Source: Baylisascaris procyonis
Lineage: Eukaryota; Nematoda; Chromadorea; Rhabditida; Ascarididae
DNA: 64,000 bases
Assembly: GCA_037389465.1 (NCBI GenBank)
Contig: JAZARR010000188.1
Coordinates: 2,073,501 to 2,137,500, forward strand
Direction of reading: 5' to 3'
The position numbers and the translations under genes were made by a program. Shown piece by piece: positions 52,101 to 63,168 of this stretch (position 1 is the first letter of the stretch; each line of letters starts with the position of its first letter). A model generated the notes under the pieces. It was not told the origin of the DNA and did no database searches. It was given only the letters and a program-made list of their open reading frames with translations.

Positions 52101-54080
52101 GTTGTTATCGTGGTTTCTGGAGTTGTTGTCGTGGTTTCTGGAGTTGTTGTCGTTGTTTCTGGAGTTGTTGTCGTGGTTTCTGGAGTTGTTGTCGTGGTTT
52201 CTGGGGTTGTTGTCGTGGTTTCCGGAGTTGTTGTCGTGGTTTCTGGAGTTGTTGTCGTGGTTTCTGGAGTTGTTGTCGTGGTTTCTGGAGTTGTTGTCGT
52301 GGTTTCTGGAGTTGTTGTCGTGGTTTCTGGAGTTGTTGTCGTGGTTTCTGGAGTTGTTGTCGTGGTTTCTGGAGTTGTTGTCGTGGTTTCCGGAGTTGTT
52401 GTCGTGGTTTCTGGAGTTGTTGTCGTGGTTTCTGGAGTTGTTGTCGTGGTTTCTGGAGTTGTTGTCGTGGTTTCTGGAGTTGTTGTCGTGGTTTCTGGAG
52501 TTGTTTTCGTGGTTTCTGGAGTTGTTGTCGTGGATTCTGGAGTTGTTGTCGTGGTTTCTGGAGTTGTTGTCGTGGTTTCTGGAGTTGTTGTCGTGGTTTC
52601 TGGAGTTGTTGTCGTGGTTTCTGGAGTTGTTGTCGTGGTTTCTGGAGTTGTTGTCGTGGTTTCTGGAGTTGTTGTCGTGGTTTCTGGAGTTGTTGTCGTG
52701 GTTTCTGGAGTTGTTGTCGTGGTTTCTGGAGTTGTTGTCGTGGTTTCTGGAGTTGTTGTCGTGGTTTCTGGAGTTGTTGTCGTGGTTTCTGGAGTTGTTG
52801 TCGTGGTTTCTGGAGTTGTTGTCGTGGTTTCTGGAGTTGTTGTCGTGGTTTCTGGAGTTGTTGTCGTGGTTTCTGGAGTTGTTGTCGTGGTTTCTGGAGT
52901 TGTTGTCGTGGTTTCTGGAGTTGTTGTCGTGGTTTGTGGAGTTGTTGTCGTGGTTTCTGGAGTTGTTGTCGTGGTTTCTGGAGTTGTTGTCGTGGTTTCT
53001 GGAGTTGTTGTCGTGGTTTCTGGAGTTGTTGTCGTGGTTTTTGGAGTTGTTGTCGTGGTTTCTGGAGTTGTTGTCGTGGTTTCTGGAGTTGTTGTCGTGG
53101 TTTCTGGAGTTGTTGTCGTGGTTTCTGGAGTTGTTGTCGTGGTTTCTGGAGTTGTTGTCGTGGTTTCTGGAGTTGTTGTCGTGGTTTCTGGAGTTGTTGT
53201 CGTGGTTTCTGTAGTTGTTGTCGTGGTTTCTGTAGTTGTTGTCGTGGTTTCTGGAGTTGTTGTCGTGGTTTCTGGAGTTGTTGTCGTGGTTTCTGGAGTT
53301 GTTGTCGTGGTTTCCGGAGTTGTTGTCGTGGTTTCTGGAGTTGTTGTCGTGGTTTCTGGAGTTGTTGTCGTGGTTTCTGGAGTTGTTGTCGTGGTTTCTG
53401 GAGTTGTTGTCGTGGTTTCTGGAGTTGTTGTCGTGGTTTCTGGAGTTGTTGTCGTGGTTTCCGGAGTTGTTGTCGTGGTTTCTGGAGTTGTTGTCGTGGT
53501 TTCTGGAGTTGTTGTCGTGGTTTCTGGAGTTGTTGTTGTGGTTTCTGGAGTTGTTGTCGTGGTTTCTGGAGTTGTTGTCGTGGTTTCTGGAGTTGTTGTC
53601 GTGGTTTCTGGAGTTGTTGTCGTGGTTTCTGGAGTTGTTGTCGTGGTTTCTGGAGTTGTTGTCGTGGTTTCTGGAGTTGTTGTCGTGGTTTCTGGAGTTG
53701 TTGTCGTGGTTTCTGGAGTAGTTGTCGTGGTTTCTGGAGTTGTTGTTGTGGTTTCTGGAGTTGTTGCCGTGGTATCTGGAGTAGTTGTCGTGGTATCTGG
53801 AGTAGTTGTCGTGGTTTCTGGAGTTGTTGTCGTGGTTTCTGGAGTTGTTGTCGTGGTTTCTGGAGTTGTTGTCGTGGTTTCTGGAGTTGTTGTCGTGGTT
53901 TCTGGAGTTGTTGTCGTGGTTTCTGGGGTTGTTGTCGTGGTTTCTGGAGTTGTTGTCGTGGTTTCTGGAGTTGTTGTCGTGGTTTCCGGAGTTGTTGTCG
54001 TGGTTTCTGGAGTAGTTGGGTCTAGCCTGCTTTCAAGTTGCGCGGCTCTGGCTTTGCGTCTTCTTATATACGGCCAGGAC
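28096..54080 (-). CDS. Giant mucin-like Thr-rich exon with C-terminal GPI-anchor signal
   Basis: On the - strand the whole stretch encodes tandem heptads P-E-T-T-T-T-T: about 8,660 codons, about 70 percent Thr, almost every residue a potential O-glycosylation site. The 5' edge fits an acceptor (ACTCAG, exon from 54080), followed by unique sequence SWPYIRRRKARAAQ and ESRLDP before the repeats. No ATG lies in the open frame upstream, so this is an internal or terminal exon and not a gene by itself. The 3' end leaves the repeats through degenerate Thr/Ser-rich sequence and finishes GVSSRDISVGH then AIWLVAALLLMH and TAG, a classic GPI-attachment signal. The - strand frame is continuous from 28096 up to about 44056, where one extra base shifts it, and is continuous again to 54080. 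Without that base the exon length is an exact codon multiple. The product is probably an extended, heavily glycosylated cell-surface stalk. The coding strand is chosen because only this frame ends in a sensible anchor. Confidence 0.8.
30971..45573. repeat. Higher-order repeat: about 2.1-kb blocks of 21-bp units
   Basis: The rare variant GGACTAG (Thr-Thr-Ser-Pro on the coding strand) recurs at 30971, 33050, 35129, 36347, 37313, 39392, 41177, 43235 and 45567. Most spacings are near 2.1 kb: 2079, 2079, then 2184 as two parts, 2079, 1785, 2058 and 2332. All are multiples of 21 except the last, which has one extra base. Other variants (TAATTTC, GTGTCTGGAGTAG, GTTGCGG) recur in the same order in each block, so whole blocks of about 85-111 units were duplicated. 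Confidence 0.9.
50411..52925. repeat. Second higher-order duplication in the array
   Basis: The rare variant TTTGTGGCGTTG occurs at about 50413 and 51421, 1008 bp (48 units) apart. The variant GTTGTTTTCG occurs at about 50841 and 52500, 79 units apart. These variants are absent from the 31-45.6 kb blocks, so this end of the array amplified separately. Confidence 0.75.
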
Positions 54081-55639
54081 CTGAGTGGATGTTCAGTACG
54101 TACAATTAATTGGTGATGTCGATTTTTTGTGAACTTGTGTAATTTATTTGTGAAATTCGCTTCTTGTTACCTAAAGCGATGATTAATCGATAGTTTTGTT
54201 GATGCGTATGTTTTTATCGTGTAATAAATGTGATGCTTTTCTTCCGTCTCAATTTTTCGAAACCTGCATCCTGAAACGTGGGCTTGTCGTTCGGTTCTTT
54301 TTCTATCTAATTATATAAAGAGTCCAGTTTTGTGCATATGTTCTTTCCTCTGTGGGTCTGTGGATTTTTGTGCAATATCGCTTGTGATTATTAGCATGTA
54401 GAGGATTGATAAAATATGTGAATTCTGTGAGTGTCGCCGTTATACTTCGTTTTGAGATTCATTTGAATAGTTACAATTTGTTATCTCTGCTGTGTATAAG
54501 TCACCTCTCTAGCGACATTCGGCTCTTGCTGTTGTTGATAGAATTCATTCAAACGGTTGATCACTAGCAATTATTTACTTGTTTAATTAGTCTTGGACAT
54601 GGAGATATGATAAAAATTAGCCGACATAAAAAAATTCTTAAATGCATCGCTGAAACGGGTTAATTATTCACGTATTACCGTTCTATTGAACCGTACAATT
54701 TTTCATGATTGCTGATGCGTTGCATGTTTCTTGTTCATATTGTGTGTTAAAATTGCCGCTTGAAAATGCTCTTCTTTAGGCTTGAAATTTAACTTGAACT
54801 TGAAATTTCATGAAACAAAAAAGGATATTGATGAAATATCGCCACTCTACAGAATTAAAAAAAAAAAAAGAAAATACAGCGCTGAGCTTTCGTTGCCATT
54901 GTTTGATAGATGAAAAAGGCGACTAGACGATGCCGTCTGTAAAGTTTTCATTTTGCTAATATTTTCTGCAGTATTTTCTCTACAACATAACTCTATTGCA
55001 GAATTGGTTACTTTCTAAATCCGATATGCGGCGCATATTTCTTGCACTTTACTATTATTTGGGGAGGCAAAGTCTGTTTTCTTAGCGAAGTGATCTCATC
55101 AATTATGCGCACTTAAAGGAAGTCAATATTTGCGGGGTTTTTCACTGCCGATCGAATAGTACTTCCTATTGATTTCGGAAGAGCAAATTTCTATAGATGA
55201 TTAGCTCGAAAATGTAATATGTTCCAAGATCACTTAAGTATTTCCTTTCTATGCGAAAAATTCCATAATAAACACATCATGCAGCAATTCGCTTCTGCCA
55301 AATTTCGTCTTTATTGTCGCTATATTCATCCGTTTTTTTCTACTGCAGTAGTAATTTGTGCATGCTATTTATTCGGTTTAAAATGCATAACTTTATTGTT
55401 AATGGACATTTATGCATATAATTAATTTGCATTTTTGCATATATCTTTATTATTCATTTTATGTTTATAAAACTTTTTGATGTGATAAACGAAAATTTAT
55501 GTCGTATATAATATAAAAATTGAAAGATTTTCTGTTATATCGTTTTCATTTTGTTGAATATTTCTCAAAACTCGAAAATTTCGAGTTGTTTCGATAATCT
55601 TTGTTAAGTTTAAAAACCAAATAGTTAAATGCATAGAAC
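54081..55639 (-). other. Probable intron joining the GH31 and Thr-rich exons (or an intergenic spacer)
   Basis: On the - strand this runs from a GTAAGT donor (overlapping 55638-55643) to a CTCAG acceptor (54081-54085). The exons on both sides are phase compatible. It also holds an AATAAA on the - strand near 55446-55451, so an mRNA ending after the GH31 stop is possible too. I searched it for a start exon with a signal peptide that could feed the Thr-rich exon in phase and found none convincing. Confidence 0.5.
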
Positions 55640-58600
55640 TTACTCTGTGTTTCTCCACATAAGCTTAATTGTTTCGCTTGTAGAGAGATCAATAAAATCC
55701 TTCTTTTCAATACGAAAGATTCCATTATGCGCATTATACGACCATTTGCATCCGTTGGCAATCGTTTCTTTCGCATTCAAATCGTTCTTGCGCATCACAA
55801 ACGTTGATAAACTTGGTGGTACGTTATATCCGAATATTTCAATTACATCCAGCGTTGGTATATTTAATCCCTTCTGAAAAAAAATATTAAAAATGCTCGA
55901 AAATTAAGGAGCTGAAAAGATGTCGGAAATACTGAAATTTAAAGTGTCGAGGATCTTAAGAACTACTGCATGCTCCAAACGAAATGCCGTATATCAATTA
56001 CTGCTTCGAAGATATTACGTAATTAGGAACTCTTCCTGATTCAGGAAATTTGTGAATAATGGCAACTCTAAGATCATTCTTAAGGAAAATTTATGAGATA
56101 GATAAATCTTTATAATAGGTTTAGGTGCTCGATTCAGGGAGGTGGATAATCTGCCGAAATGAAAAATAGATCCATACCGTAATCTTAACAGGGAATATAC
56201 TCAGCACCGTTGACGTGTTCAACAGATTAGTGTGATTGAGAGTGAAGACCCAATGATTATAATGGTGCTGTTTGAAATCATTCTTTGGAACGAGTGAGAA
56301 GCCATCATCCCAGTATAGCTCACCAGATGAGCCACTTCCGGTTGCATCTAAACGATCGTGATCTTGATATACTTGTAGAAAGGGAATTTTTATAAAAATT
56401 ATTTATTAAAGTTCGAAAATTTTATTGCTCTTGGTCAGCCTATTTACACACCTTTATGTGGATCGTGAATCCTCAGCGCAAAAAGAAAATCGTCAAAATG
56501 CCTGAAAGGAAGCAAGCAGATTTTCAACATAACTTTGAATAAACGATGAGAAAAATTTCTTGAATGCAGCTATTTAACGAGACAGCAACTTAGAAGCATT
56601 CTTCAGATAGCTCTTCTCTCATGACGGAGACATTCGTTTGATGTTTCAATAAGGATTCTAGATGGAATCCTTTAAGTAATGAACATAGTGTACTTACCCA
56701 ATGCAATTACTATTTCGAATGGATTTCCCCTTGACGCAATCGTGGTCGTATCCGGTTTCTGCCTTGGGATTATTACGCCACCTTAAAGTGTTCATTCCTT
56801 ATTCGACAAAATCACAAACACAGAAATGAAACAGGTAAGATGAATGAAAGTTTTCACAATATACGCCTCAGGACTCAGCCTATGAGGCAAATTTCTTCTT
56901 TAAAACGATACTTAATATGTATTTTGCTCGACGTCCGAAAGGCTGCAGAAGTCTTCGGCCACGGAAGCTTTTTGGCGCGCATATGATTTATATTAGCCCA
57001 TTCACATTCGTAAATTTTACGGCCTCAGAACCAATTTGGGTTGAGAGGTTCATGAACGGTGTGGATTACACCTGCTATGGGCCATAACCGTAATTTTACT
57101 AATCTATGAATGGAAATTACCAGATAAGTGGGTACATACAGGCCCGAAGCCACAATTCAGCTACAGTGTTTTTTAAAAAAAACTTTGTTAAAATGACAAA
57201 GGCAGATTATTTGACTCAGAGGAGCGAACACATTTCGGAAAGCTGTAAAAGTTTTGCTATGAGCAACCAATTAATCGACATACCTCTAAGAAACACCGGT
57301 GGTAATTCATCACTGCGTGCGCTGAGTTCCTGACGTCCGCCTGGAATTGGCTGACCGTAGTCAGCTTCCCTCAGCGAGTACCATGATGCTTCGACCGGTA
57401 GATAAGCATTCACCTTTTCCACGCTCTGCAACTTGATTAGTGATCATAAGAAAACAGAAATTGAATAAAATAACTTTTTCTGGCAATGTAGGATATAGCA
57501 GTAGCAAAATCCTTTTGCAGCATTTCCTTTTAAAATAATTGTATTCGTGACTGATACTCACCGGATACAGCGCCGGGACAACCATTAATCCCGGACCCCA
57601 CATAAATTGATATCCAAGATCGTGTGTTTGGTTGTCGTTCGGAAATTCGAAGAACACCGGTCTTATTACACTCCCTCCCTTCACTGATGCATCGAAGTGA
57701 AGGCTGAAATTTTATTCCCTTGATTTTAAATCCGAACAGCAACATACTGAGTACAATACGACTAAATGGGTAGCTGGCAATTCAATCGGCGAATCATCGG
57801 AAAAATTCAAGTGACTTTCTGAGTTTTTGAGTACCTAGCTATAGTAAAGTCGTATTTTGGCTCAACGAAAACGTTCCGAGTCTAATAAAGGCGGCTTCAG
57901 GATTTGAAGGCGTTGAGAATTCTAATTTTCCACATCAAGAGTCTACATCAGCGGCAGTAGCACTGTTGCAAAAGTATAAGGGACCGCTTACTTACCTGTA
58001 TAAGTACGGAAGGTATTGGTATCGGAAGAAATTTGCCCGACGCGTAGCATTGGCAAGTATAGAAGAAACTGCCCGATTGTACGCTGTCCGAATGTCGCCT
58101 CCTTTATCTCTGCAAATATATTCATTCAGTGATATGCCTTTTCATTGGGAAAAAATAATTCACTATAATTGCTGCTTCATTAGCAGTGATAAAATTTTAA
58201 AGTGAATTAAACAAATCTTTAAGCGATTTTTATACTTTTGCGAATCTATTCAACAGTTAAGCCTGGCTAGGATATCAATGGATGAATACCTCGAAAACGA
58301 ACAGAACACAGCCAGCTGTTGCCATCGAAGGCATAGCTCCTCATTACCGCCAGGAAAGTATCCACATATGTCGGAGCCAACATATGGTATCCCGAACAGG
58401 TTAAATTCTTGCACTCGGATTACCGATGTGCGCAAATCCTCCCACTGGTTGTTGTTGCCACCGAGACAATGGCCAGCATAGTGACCTGATGATGGGAAAG
58501 TTGACCTGAAGAGTGAAATTTCGGTGTGAAGCTCATAGCAAAGGAAAATTTCCATTGCATATAAGTCTATAAGATTCGAAGTGATGAAATCGTCCCGTTC

Positions 58601-61600
58601 AAAGTAACACCTTACTATTTTAAGCCTGGTTAGGACGCTGCCGAAAAGAGCGATCCCCGTGTAAAACAGTTTATATCACTTCAGTATATAAGCATAAAAT
58701 AATATTTATATTAAATATCATATCAATATCATTCGTTATTTTATTAGTTATAATGCAAACATAATGGAAGGAAGTTCTTCTACCGATCTTACATTATACA
58801 GACTATGTTTATACAGTTTTTAAGAGATAAAAGGACCATTAAATCTCTTTTCTTTTGTTTCGATTGCTTTAATCTTTTCAGTCGTTCTTTGTGCTCATAT
58901 ATTACTAAATTTCAATATAGACACTAAAATTAGCCATAGTATCTTGTTTCCGATACTTTAAATGAAAGAATAAAGTTTAATAATTTCGATTTGGCCAAAA
59001 ACGATTTTGTAGATGCTGACATTCGCAAGCGTTTCGATGTGTATGAACCACAGTTTCGTTGATCAATACAGTTTTACTCAGTTTTGCGAACTGCTAATGG
59101 ATACGAAATAGTTATACCTCACAAATATTTTCTCATATTTTCGAAGCCCCTTGCTCAGTAGGATTATAGAAGTTGTAGATGTTTCGGTCCGTAAGTGTTC
59201 AATTCGTTTCTTGCATCAAATCCAAAAGGAGACCTACCCCCCCCCCCCCGCCAGACCATGTTTAATTTTGCTTAGAGATCTCAAAGTTCGAAGACCTTGG
59301 AGGAAACCTCATGAACTCTAGATTTTTGAGGCAAATTACTAATTTCTGTCATATAAGTTTATAAGAGAGTTATGACCTGGAAATGACAACGCCTCTTTGT
59401 GTAGTCGCATCGAAGAGTGCCGTTTGCGTAGCGATCGATTGGGAGAGACCGTAGAGATTTTTCGTATCATAAAACCTTGTTTTATTTCTCGACGTTGTTG
59501 CCAGCATGCATAAGGTCTTCGTTGATAGCACATTCTATAACGAATTCAGGTATTAAAGAAGGTGAAAAGGTCCTTTCGTGATTATATGAAATGAGGCTTA
59601 TATACGGTCGTTTTATCCTTTCATACAGCTGTTGTGCTCTTTTGTGAAATACGTGGAAACTATGCTTTGGGAAAAGCTGCCTCTCTGACATAATTTAAAT
59701 CCGAGAGTAAGACGAAGGATTTAAAAGTGAAGTAAAGTTTAAACGTACTGTTAATCCCCATTGATGAGCGTTGATTGTTTGATATGGTGGAATATCGAGA
59801 CCGGAGTTGGCACCAGAGAGAGGACATTTTAAGGAAGTCAATTGCTTTTGCTGCCAATACCATCGATATTGCTCATTGGTACCGAAACTAGCTGGCTCGT
59901 TCATGTCAATCCATAAGCCATCAAAGTTTGTCTGAAAGCTTTTCGATTTGTGGTCATTCTGCAAAATAAATATTAACAATCACGAACAGATAGGAATAAA
60001 TGATTTCATCAATGTTTTCAAAAAATAAGTGATAAGAGTTTCTTAAAAGAATAATTCCAAATATGTGAAAGTTTAAAAAAAACGGCTAATTGGTGAAAAC
60101 AAATATATTAACCTTCCGTGGTGAGATGTTACTTACCGACTTGTGCAGCCTAGTGATCTCATTCGTCCACCATTTTGTTGTTTTGTTCAGCGGATCAAGA
60201 AAATCTGGGAACGCCACGTGACGATCCGGCCATAACACACCTAGCATTATCTGAAAATTGAACCACATAATTGCGAAAGGTCCCTTTTTGCAATGACTGA
60301 GAGTCTTGCGCTTAAAAGAGAGTATTCCATAATTTCACTTGAACAAATTGCGAGAAAATGTGCCAAATGCAGACGAGAATGCCTACTTTGGTTCCTTTGG
60401 TTAGCGGATAGAGTTGATTAGTGTCATTCTGGACGAGGTCCATTTGCGGCCACTCGATGTAGCTTGAACCCTAAAAAATTTCCCATTCATGCAATAATAC
60501 TGCATTCATCTTAACGCCACAAAAGAAGCAAAGTTATCTTATGTGCAGAAATATAGTCGTGGACTTATTCCAGAGACCAGAGTTAAAATTTGGAGAAAGC
60601 ATCAGGATTTCGGAATTGGAACTCGGATGGAGCTATCGTGGCTATCCTATGCTTAATCATTAAAATTGCTGAATACAAATTCCGATATTGTCGTATCATA
60701 ACCGTGAACAAATTGAAACCAAAAATAAAATCCCAACTAAAAAAATCCCGGCATCGAAATTCCTTTGCAGCCAATCAGTCAACATTTCCTCAACCAGTTG
60801 CAGTTGCTGCCATAAGGATTTGGGACAATTGAAAAATCGCTTTATATCTTCTAATAAAGTTGTTTCAATCATGTGAGATAAGCGAAGAGGAGGAAGGTAC
60901 AGTAGGAAAATTTGAAAACGATAACCTGTTGAAGAGAACGACTAAAGGCATCGCTATCTGCTCGGATGGCAGGATCGACGGTAAGCATCACGCTCATTCC
61001 TTTCTCGTGGAGTTGCTTTGCATAATTGCCAAGACCGGACCACGACTGCAAAATATGATGTTTTCTTCCCACAGTCAGGCACTCTATATATGACATTAAC
61101 GATTTCCAACCACCTTTTTTCTCCAAATATATCACCTAACAATACCTGATAGGAAATATTTATTTAACAGCGCAATCCGCATTTGTTTTTTTTTTTCAAA
61201 TCTGAATATAAAGGATACAAAGGATTCAAAAATATTGCAGTTCACTCCCAAACAGACGGCTTTCCTAACTACGCTTATTATTTAAACTATGCAAGCAAAA
61301 AATTCATCACAACCTGTCCAATTGTGAAGTCATTGTTGTGACCGTTCATATAATTGACATCGAAATGCACAACATCCAACGAAACATTGCTTGTACTTAT
61401 ATGGTTAACGGCGGCTTTCACATCGGCTAACGTTTTGAGGCCATAAGTGCTCAGCTGAAATCACATCATTGATTTGCATATCATTTATAGTTTAAATATC
61501 GAAAATTCATTAATTTGCATATTAAAATTTGATTTGCATATCGTTTCTATCAATCAATGGCGACCTAGCTAAAGATATGCAGCTAGGTAACCTCTCTAAA

Positions 61601-62900
61601 GTATATTTATAAAAGTGTCGCTAAACGCTACTTCTTGCACTAACTACAAAATTACAACACATATCTCGAATCAGAAACTTCGATTAATACACATCAATAA
61701 TGAGTCACTTCTATATATGTATATATACGTAGTGATATTCATCGATTACTTAGTGATCTATCACTGAGCAGTTGAACATTCGCATAGTTTGTGGCAAGAA
61801 ATAAACTTTTACTTATGAAACGTTTGCAAGTTTGTTCCACCATAAGTAAATCTGCATCAGTTCAAGAGCCATATTAAAAAACGCCATATTTAGAAAATGC
61901 ATCACTGAGTTGAACTTTGGAAGGAAGCGCACTGTTGAGACTAACCTGAAATCCAAGTGCCCAATAGGCGGGCAAGAATGGTGTTCCGATTAGCATTTGA
62001 TATTGTTGCACGACTTGCTCTGGCTTAGGACCAGGAAAGAAATATATATCAAGAATACCACCAATTGTACGATAAATAAGATGAGGCCCCATACCAGTTG
62101 TGATTTCCTTAAAATTTATTTCTTTTACAATAACTTAAAAGCCCTTGAACTTCATGAGTAGGGGCAAAATCTCGCCCAACCCGATCGCTCTCTTCCTTCA
62201 ATAGTAGAAGCGATTTCTTTGTTCCCTTTCTTTTCTTTCTATGATCGTTAGAACAAGTTAGCCCATACTGCCCTCTTGTAGATCACCTCATATTTTAATG
62301 TACGAGTAAAAACAGAGAGTCTAGCAAAAATATACCACTAGATTGTTGTAATTAACTTTTTATTTCATAGCAAATATTTCATAGTCTTAATTAATCTCTC
62401 TACAATTCTATTCTTAGTACGCATAAATAATATGAGCAAAAGTGTGCCATGACCAATGAAATCACCCTCATAATGAATAGGAAGGAATGAAGAAGAGAAT
62501 AGACTGGAGGGATGTGTCCTTTTGTATAGTTCAGTTAAGCTCTTACCAGCCATTTTCACAACAAAAATATTAGTCAACAGAAGAAAGATTCGAATAAGTG
62601 ATGGTACGATAGCGAGAAAATTAGGCGAAAATGGAACCACGAAAAAAGACTATCCACTTATATTACCGAAAAAGGTAGAAGAGAAACTTTCTCACTCGAA
62701 ATTTCGCTTGCCTAATTACTTTTTGAAATTACCTGTGCATTGCTATTCCATATCAATACTCCGTGCGCTTTGTTGTCAGCTTCCAAACCGAGATAAAATG
62801 GATGCACACCGTATAGATTCTGACCTTTTGGTATGTTGTTGGAATTTGGCTCTTCAGCGCGAGCGAACATTCCCCATGTTCGGTATTCGTTAAAAGAGTG
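55640..62900 (-). CDS. GH31 family alpha-glucosidase-like protein, 5' incomplete, probable pseudoenzyme
   Basis: Fifteen exons join in phase to 754 residues plus stop: 62733-62900, 61946-62107, 61314-61454, 60926-61045, 60387-60470, 60137-60250, 59749-59958, 59377-59516, 58290-58505, 57996-58109, 57562-57703, 57284-57425, 56698-56781, 56178-56371, 55640-55873. Family hallmarks in order: [20 protein letters not shown] with PYWALGFQ-like [16 protein letters not shown], the nucleophile motif [67 protein letters not shown] and [10 protein letters not shown]31 enzymes of this branch (maltase-glucoamylase, lysosomal alpha-glucosidase) hydrolyse alpha-glucosides. Here the acid/base region HWLGDN reads HCLGGN and the usual RNH after FYPF is replaced by SRDKGG, so hydrolysis is doubtful. 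Many N-glycosylation sequons (NVS, NDT, NKT, NAT, NHT, NTS) indicate an extracellular protein. The stop at 55640-55642 lies inside a GTAAGT donor, so the last exon may instead end at 55644 and splice to the Thr-rich exon. Confidence 0.9.
59237..59249. repeat. Poly-C run, 13 bases
   Basis: A cytosine homopolymer in the intron between the GH31 exons at 58290-58505 and 59377-59516. It is unusual in this AT-rich sequence; no function is evident. Confidence 0.95.
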
Positions 62901-62957
62901 CTATAAGAATATTTTCTTATCTCCATTTCATATCTGCGAAACTCAGCTGATACTGAC

Positions 62958-63010
62958 CAAACGATAGTGGGCAAGCTTTATATGAGTTTCGCAACACATT
63001 CTTATGTTGA
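62958..63010 (-). CDS. Tentative upstream GH31 exon
   Basis: A - strand frame ending CETHIKLAHYRL just before a GTCAGTA donor would continue in phase 0 into [12 protein letters not shown] of the next exon. It resembles the GFGE(T/H)...H...F..RTW block of GH31 proteins, although the usual glycines are missing. The acceptor is not fixed, and the phase does not match the candidate exon at 63119-63168. Confidence 0.35.
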
Positions 63011-63118
63011 ACTATTGAGGAACAGGGTCGGGTTTATCGTATTTGAGGGAACGTAAAAACAAGAGAATCTTACTACCCGAAAATGTTCCACTCTTTAGAG
63101 ACTCGATATTTCTCTAAC

Positions 63119-63168
63119 CAGCGCCGATTTCGCATCCTGCCCAATCCCAAAACGAAGTATTTGCACCT
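63119..63168 (-). CDS. Tentative N-domain exon of the GH31 gene
   Basis: Between a TTCAG acceptor and a GTTAGAG donor the - strand reads GANTSFWDWAGCEIGA. This is like the 'NTS(I/V)WDT..GG' strand of the GH31 N-terminal beta-domain. The phases do not directly join it to the next resolved exon, so an exon or splice choice is missing between them. Confidence 0.35.

Larger units (their letters stand above)
28237..54016. repeat. Coding minisatellite, 21-bp unit, about 1,225 tandem copies
   Basis: An almost perfect array 25.8 kb long. The + strand copy of the unit is made of G and T with two C and one A, giving extreme strand asymmetry, and each unit holds one CpG. Common variants are third-base changes in the Pro codon (CCA, CCG, CCT on the coding strand) and single replacements giving PDT, PEI, PES, PEA or Ser at the last Thr. 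The register is kept throughout except for one extra base at about 44056. The consensus is open in all six frames, which explains long + strand frames rich in Val, in Leu/Trp/Phe or in Cys. Confidence 0.98.

Noticed and set aside
28237..54016. CRISPR-like array
   Set aside because: Units are contiguous 21-bp copies without spacers, in a eukaryotic intron-rich context.
43242..54116. + strand Leu/Trp/Phe-rich frame that becomes Val-rich
   Set aside because: The change of composition is only the register shift from the extra base at 44056; it is a repeat shadow.
54081..55200. Start exons for the Thr-rich exon, such as MNSINNSKSR near 54550 or MHLRIFLCRLIF near 54645
   Set aside because: The first joins in phase but has no signal peptide; the second is signal-like but its donor is in the wrong phase.
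56452..56501. 50-bp candidate GH31 exon reading [16 protein letters not shown]
   Set aside because: Its phase conflicts with the upstream exon ending at 56698, while joining 56698 directly to 56371 keeps frame and gives the expected sequence before GELYWDDG.
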